Assembly (NCBI GenBank): GCA_038087015.1
Contig: JASBNA010000063.1
Coordinates: 124,001-188,000, forward strand
DNA: 64,000 nucleotides
Source of the DNA: Cerrena zonata
Taxonomy: Eukaryota; Basidiomycota; Agaricomycetes; Polyporales; Cerrenaceae
Direction: 5' to 3'
Shown: positions 63,388-64,000 of the stretch, in pieces
Layout of the letters: the number at the start of each line of letters is the position of its first letter
How positions within the stretch are numbered: the stretch's first letter is position 1
Program-made: the position numbers and the translations under genes
Notes under the pieces: model-generated
What the model saw: the letters and a program-made list of their open reading frames with translations, nothing else
Database searches by the model: none
What the model was told of the DNA's origin: nothing

Positions 63388-64000
63388 GTTTTATTCTGTC
63401 ACTCTCTTAAACTTCTCCAAGTTCTGTTATATAAAAGTTAGAACCAAGACTATGTAGCAGCTGTTGTATATCCTGGATAGCGTTTTCAGAAAGAATAAAG
63501 AATAAGCAAAGGAGTTCAAAGGTATATATTCATGCTTGAATGTTTTTTTTTTTTTTTTTTTTTTTCTTTTATTAGTTTCTTTAACCCCAGATTTTTGCTT
63601 TCCTAATTGAATATTAACAAAATTGATTCATCTTATGAGCAATTGTTAAGGTGTACTGGTGTTATACTAAGAAATTGCGAAAAACAGTGCCTCGGATATA
63701 AGGAACCAGCCCACAAATCGGATTTCTCGGCTTAACGGATTGCTCTATTATTTTGGGCACGGTACACGTCCCCCTTTTTTTTCTTCGCTTAATTAAATTT
63801 GACTTACGTCAGAGTCGAACGGAGGAGAGAATTGCAGTGAATGGACTTGTGTAAATAGATTTGTAATTGGAGTTAAGTAAGACATGTCTTAGATCACGTA
63901 CGGGTCTAAAGCCGAGTGACTACGGGCTTATAGGTTTTGCAGTCGTGGCTGGTACATGAAGATTAACGTAATAATATATTTATAAATAGTAGAATTTGAA
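63388..64000. other. Upstream region of the zinc-cluster gene
   Basis: AT-rich promoter region with a 25-base T tract at about 63542-63566. No gene. The window ends in non-coding sequence. Confidence 0.45.

Noticed and set aside
1..64000. CRISPR arrays, insertion sequences, rRNA genes, centromere or telomere repeats
   Set aside because: None seen. The tandem repeats found have no spacers, and the genome is a yeast nucleus.

Overview
The window is nuclear DNA from a budding yeast of the CUG-Ser1 group (Candida/Debaryomyces relatives). Genes are compact, AT-rich and mostly intron-less. The few introns are tiny, with GTATGT-like donors and TACTAAC-like branch points. The best evidence for the non-standard code is a DUF1749 alpha/beta hydrolase (26758-27666), whose catalytic serine in the G-H-S-T-G nucleophile elbow is written CTG. 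CTG should therefore be read as Ser throughout, and residues described here as Leu from CTG are really Ser.

Layout. 1-1.9 kb: decayed Ty3/gypsy-type gag. 1.9-7.1 kb: Git1-like glycerophosphodiester permease, dihydroorotase (URA4), AP-1 factor Cap1/Yap1. 7.4-10.6 kb: GC-rich promoter island, a tiny spliced gene, NatC subunit MAK10. 10.6-18.5 kb: a run of RNA-like hairpins, condensin YCG1, ERG6, a frameshifted GH76 mannanase-like gene. 18.6-26.2 kb: UTP4, a spliced acyl-CoA-binding membrane protein (Atg37/ACBD5 type), RPL12, STE50. 26.7-34.9 kb: DUF1749 hydrolase, Sec23-like Nel1, sulfonate dioxygenase (JLP1), LOC1, rhomboid PCP1, acidic ribosomal protein P1. 36.4-41.7 kb: an Ecm13-like acidic protein, a tail-anchored PPxY protein, tRNA-Gly, an OPT transporter. 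41.7-46.2 kb: a gene-poor accessory stretch with a broken secreted-protein-like relic, an intron-containing tRNA-Thr, a 12-bp minisatellite and a 36-residue ORF with its own TATA box. 46.9-64 kb: MGM1, NAN1/UTP17, RPB10, CPS1, a broken 70-residue ORF, CIN1 (broken), a small hypothetical protein and a large Zn2Cys6 regulator of Cat8/Sip4 type.

Themes. Ribosome production is well represented (UTP4, NAN1, LOC1, RPL12, P1, RPB10). Mitochondrial fusion is represented by the rhomboid protease Pcp1 and its expected substrate Mgm1, 13 kb apart. ERG6 has three sterol response elements upstream, RPL12 has a Cbf1 plus Tbf1-type promoter, and P1 has a Cbf1-type E-box.

Caution. Several genes that should be intact (GIT1-like, UTP4, GH76, CIN1 and a small ORF before CIN1) are broken only by single extra bases, mostly duplications of a neighbouring base. 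Three of these fall in the same hexamer, ACCTGC. UTP4 is essential in baker's yeast, so consensus-sequence errors are the simplest explanation. Pseudogenisation or frameshifting cannot be excluded from the sequence alone. I found no convincing wholly new system. The best leads are the hairpin cluster at 11.08-11.26 kb, the broken secreted-protein relic at 42.8-43.5 kb and the tiny genes.
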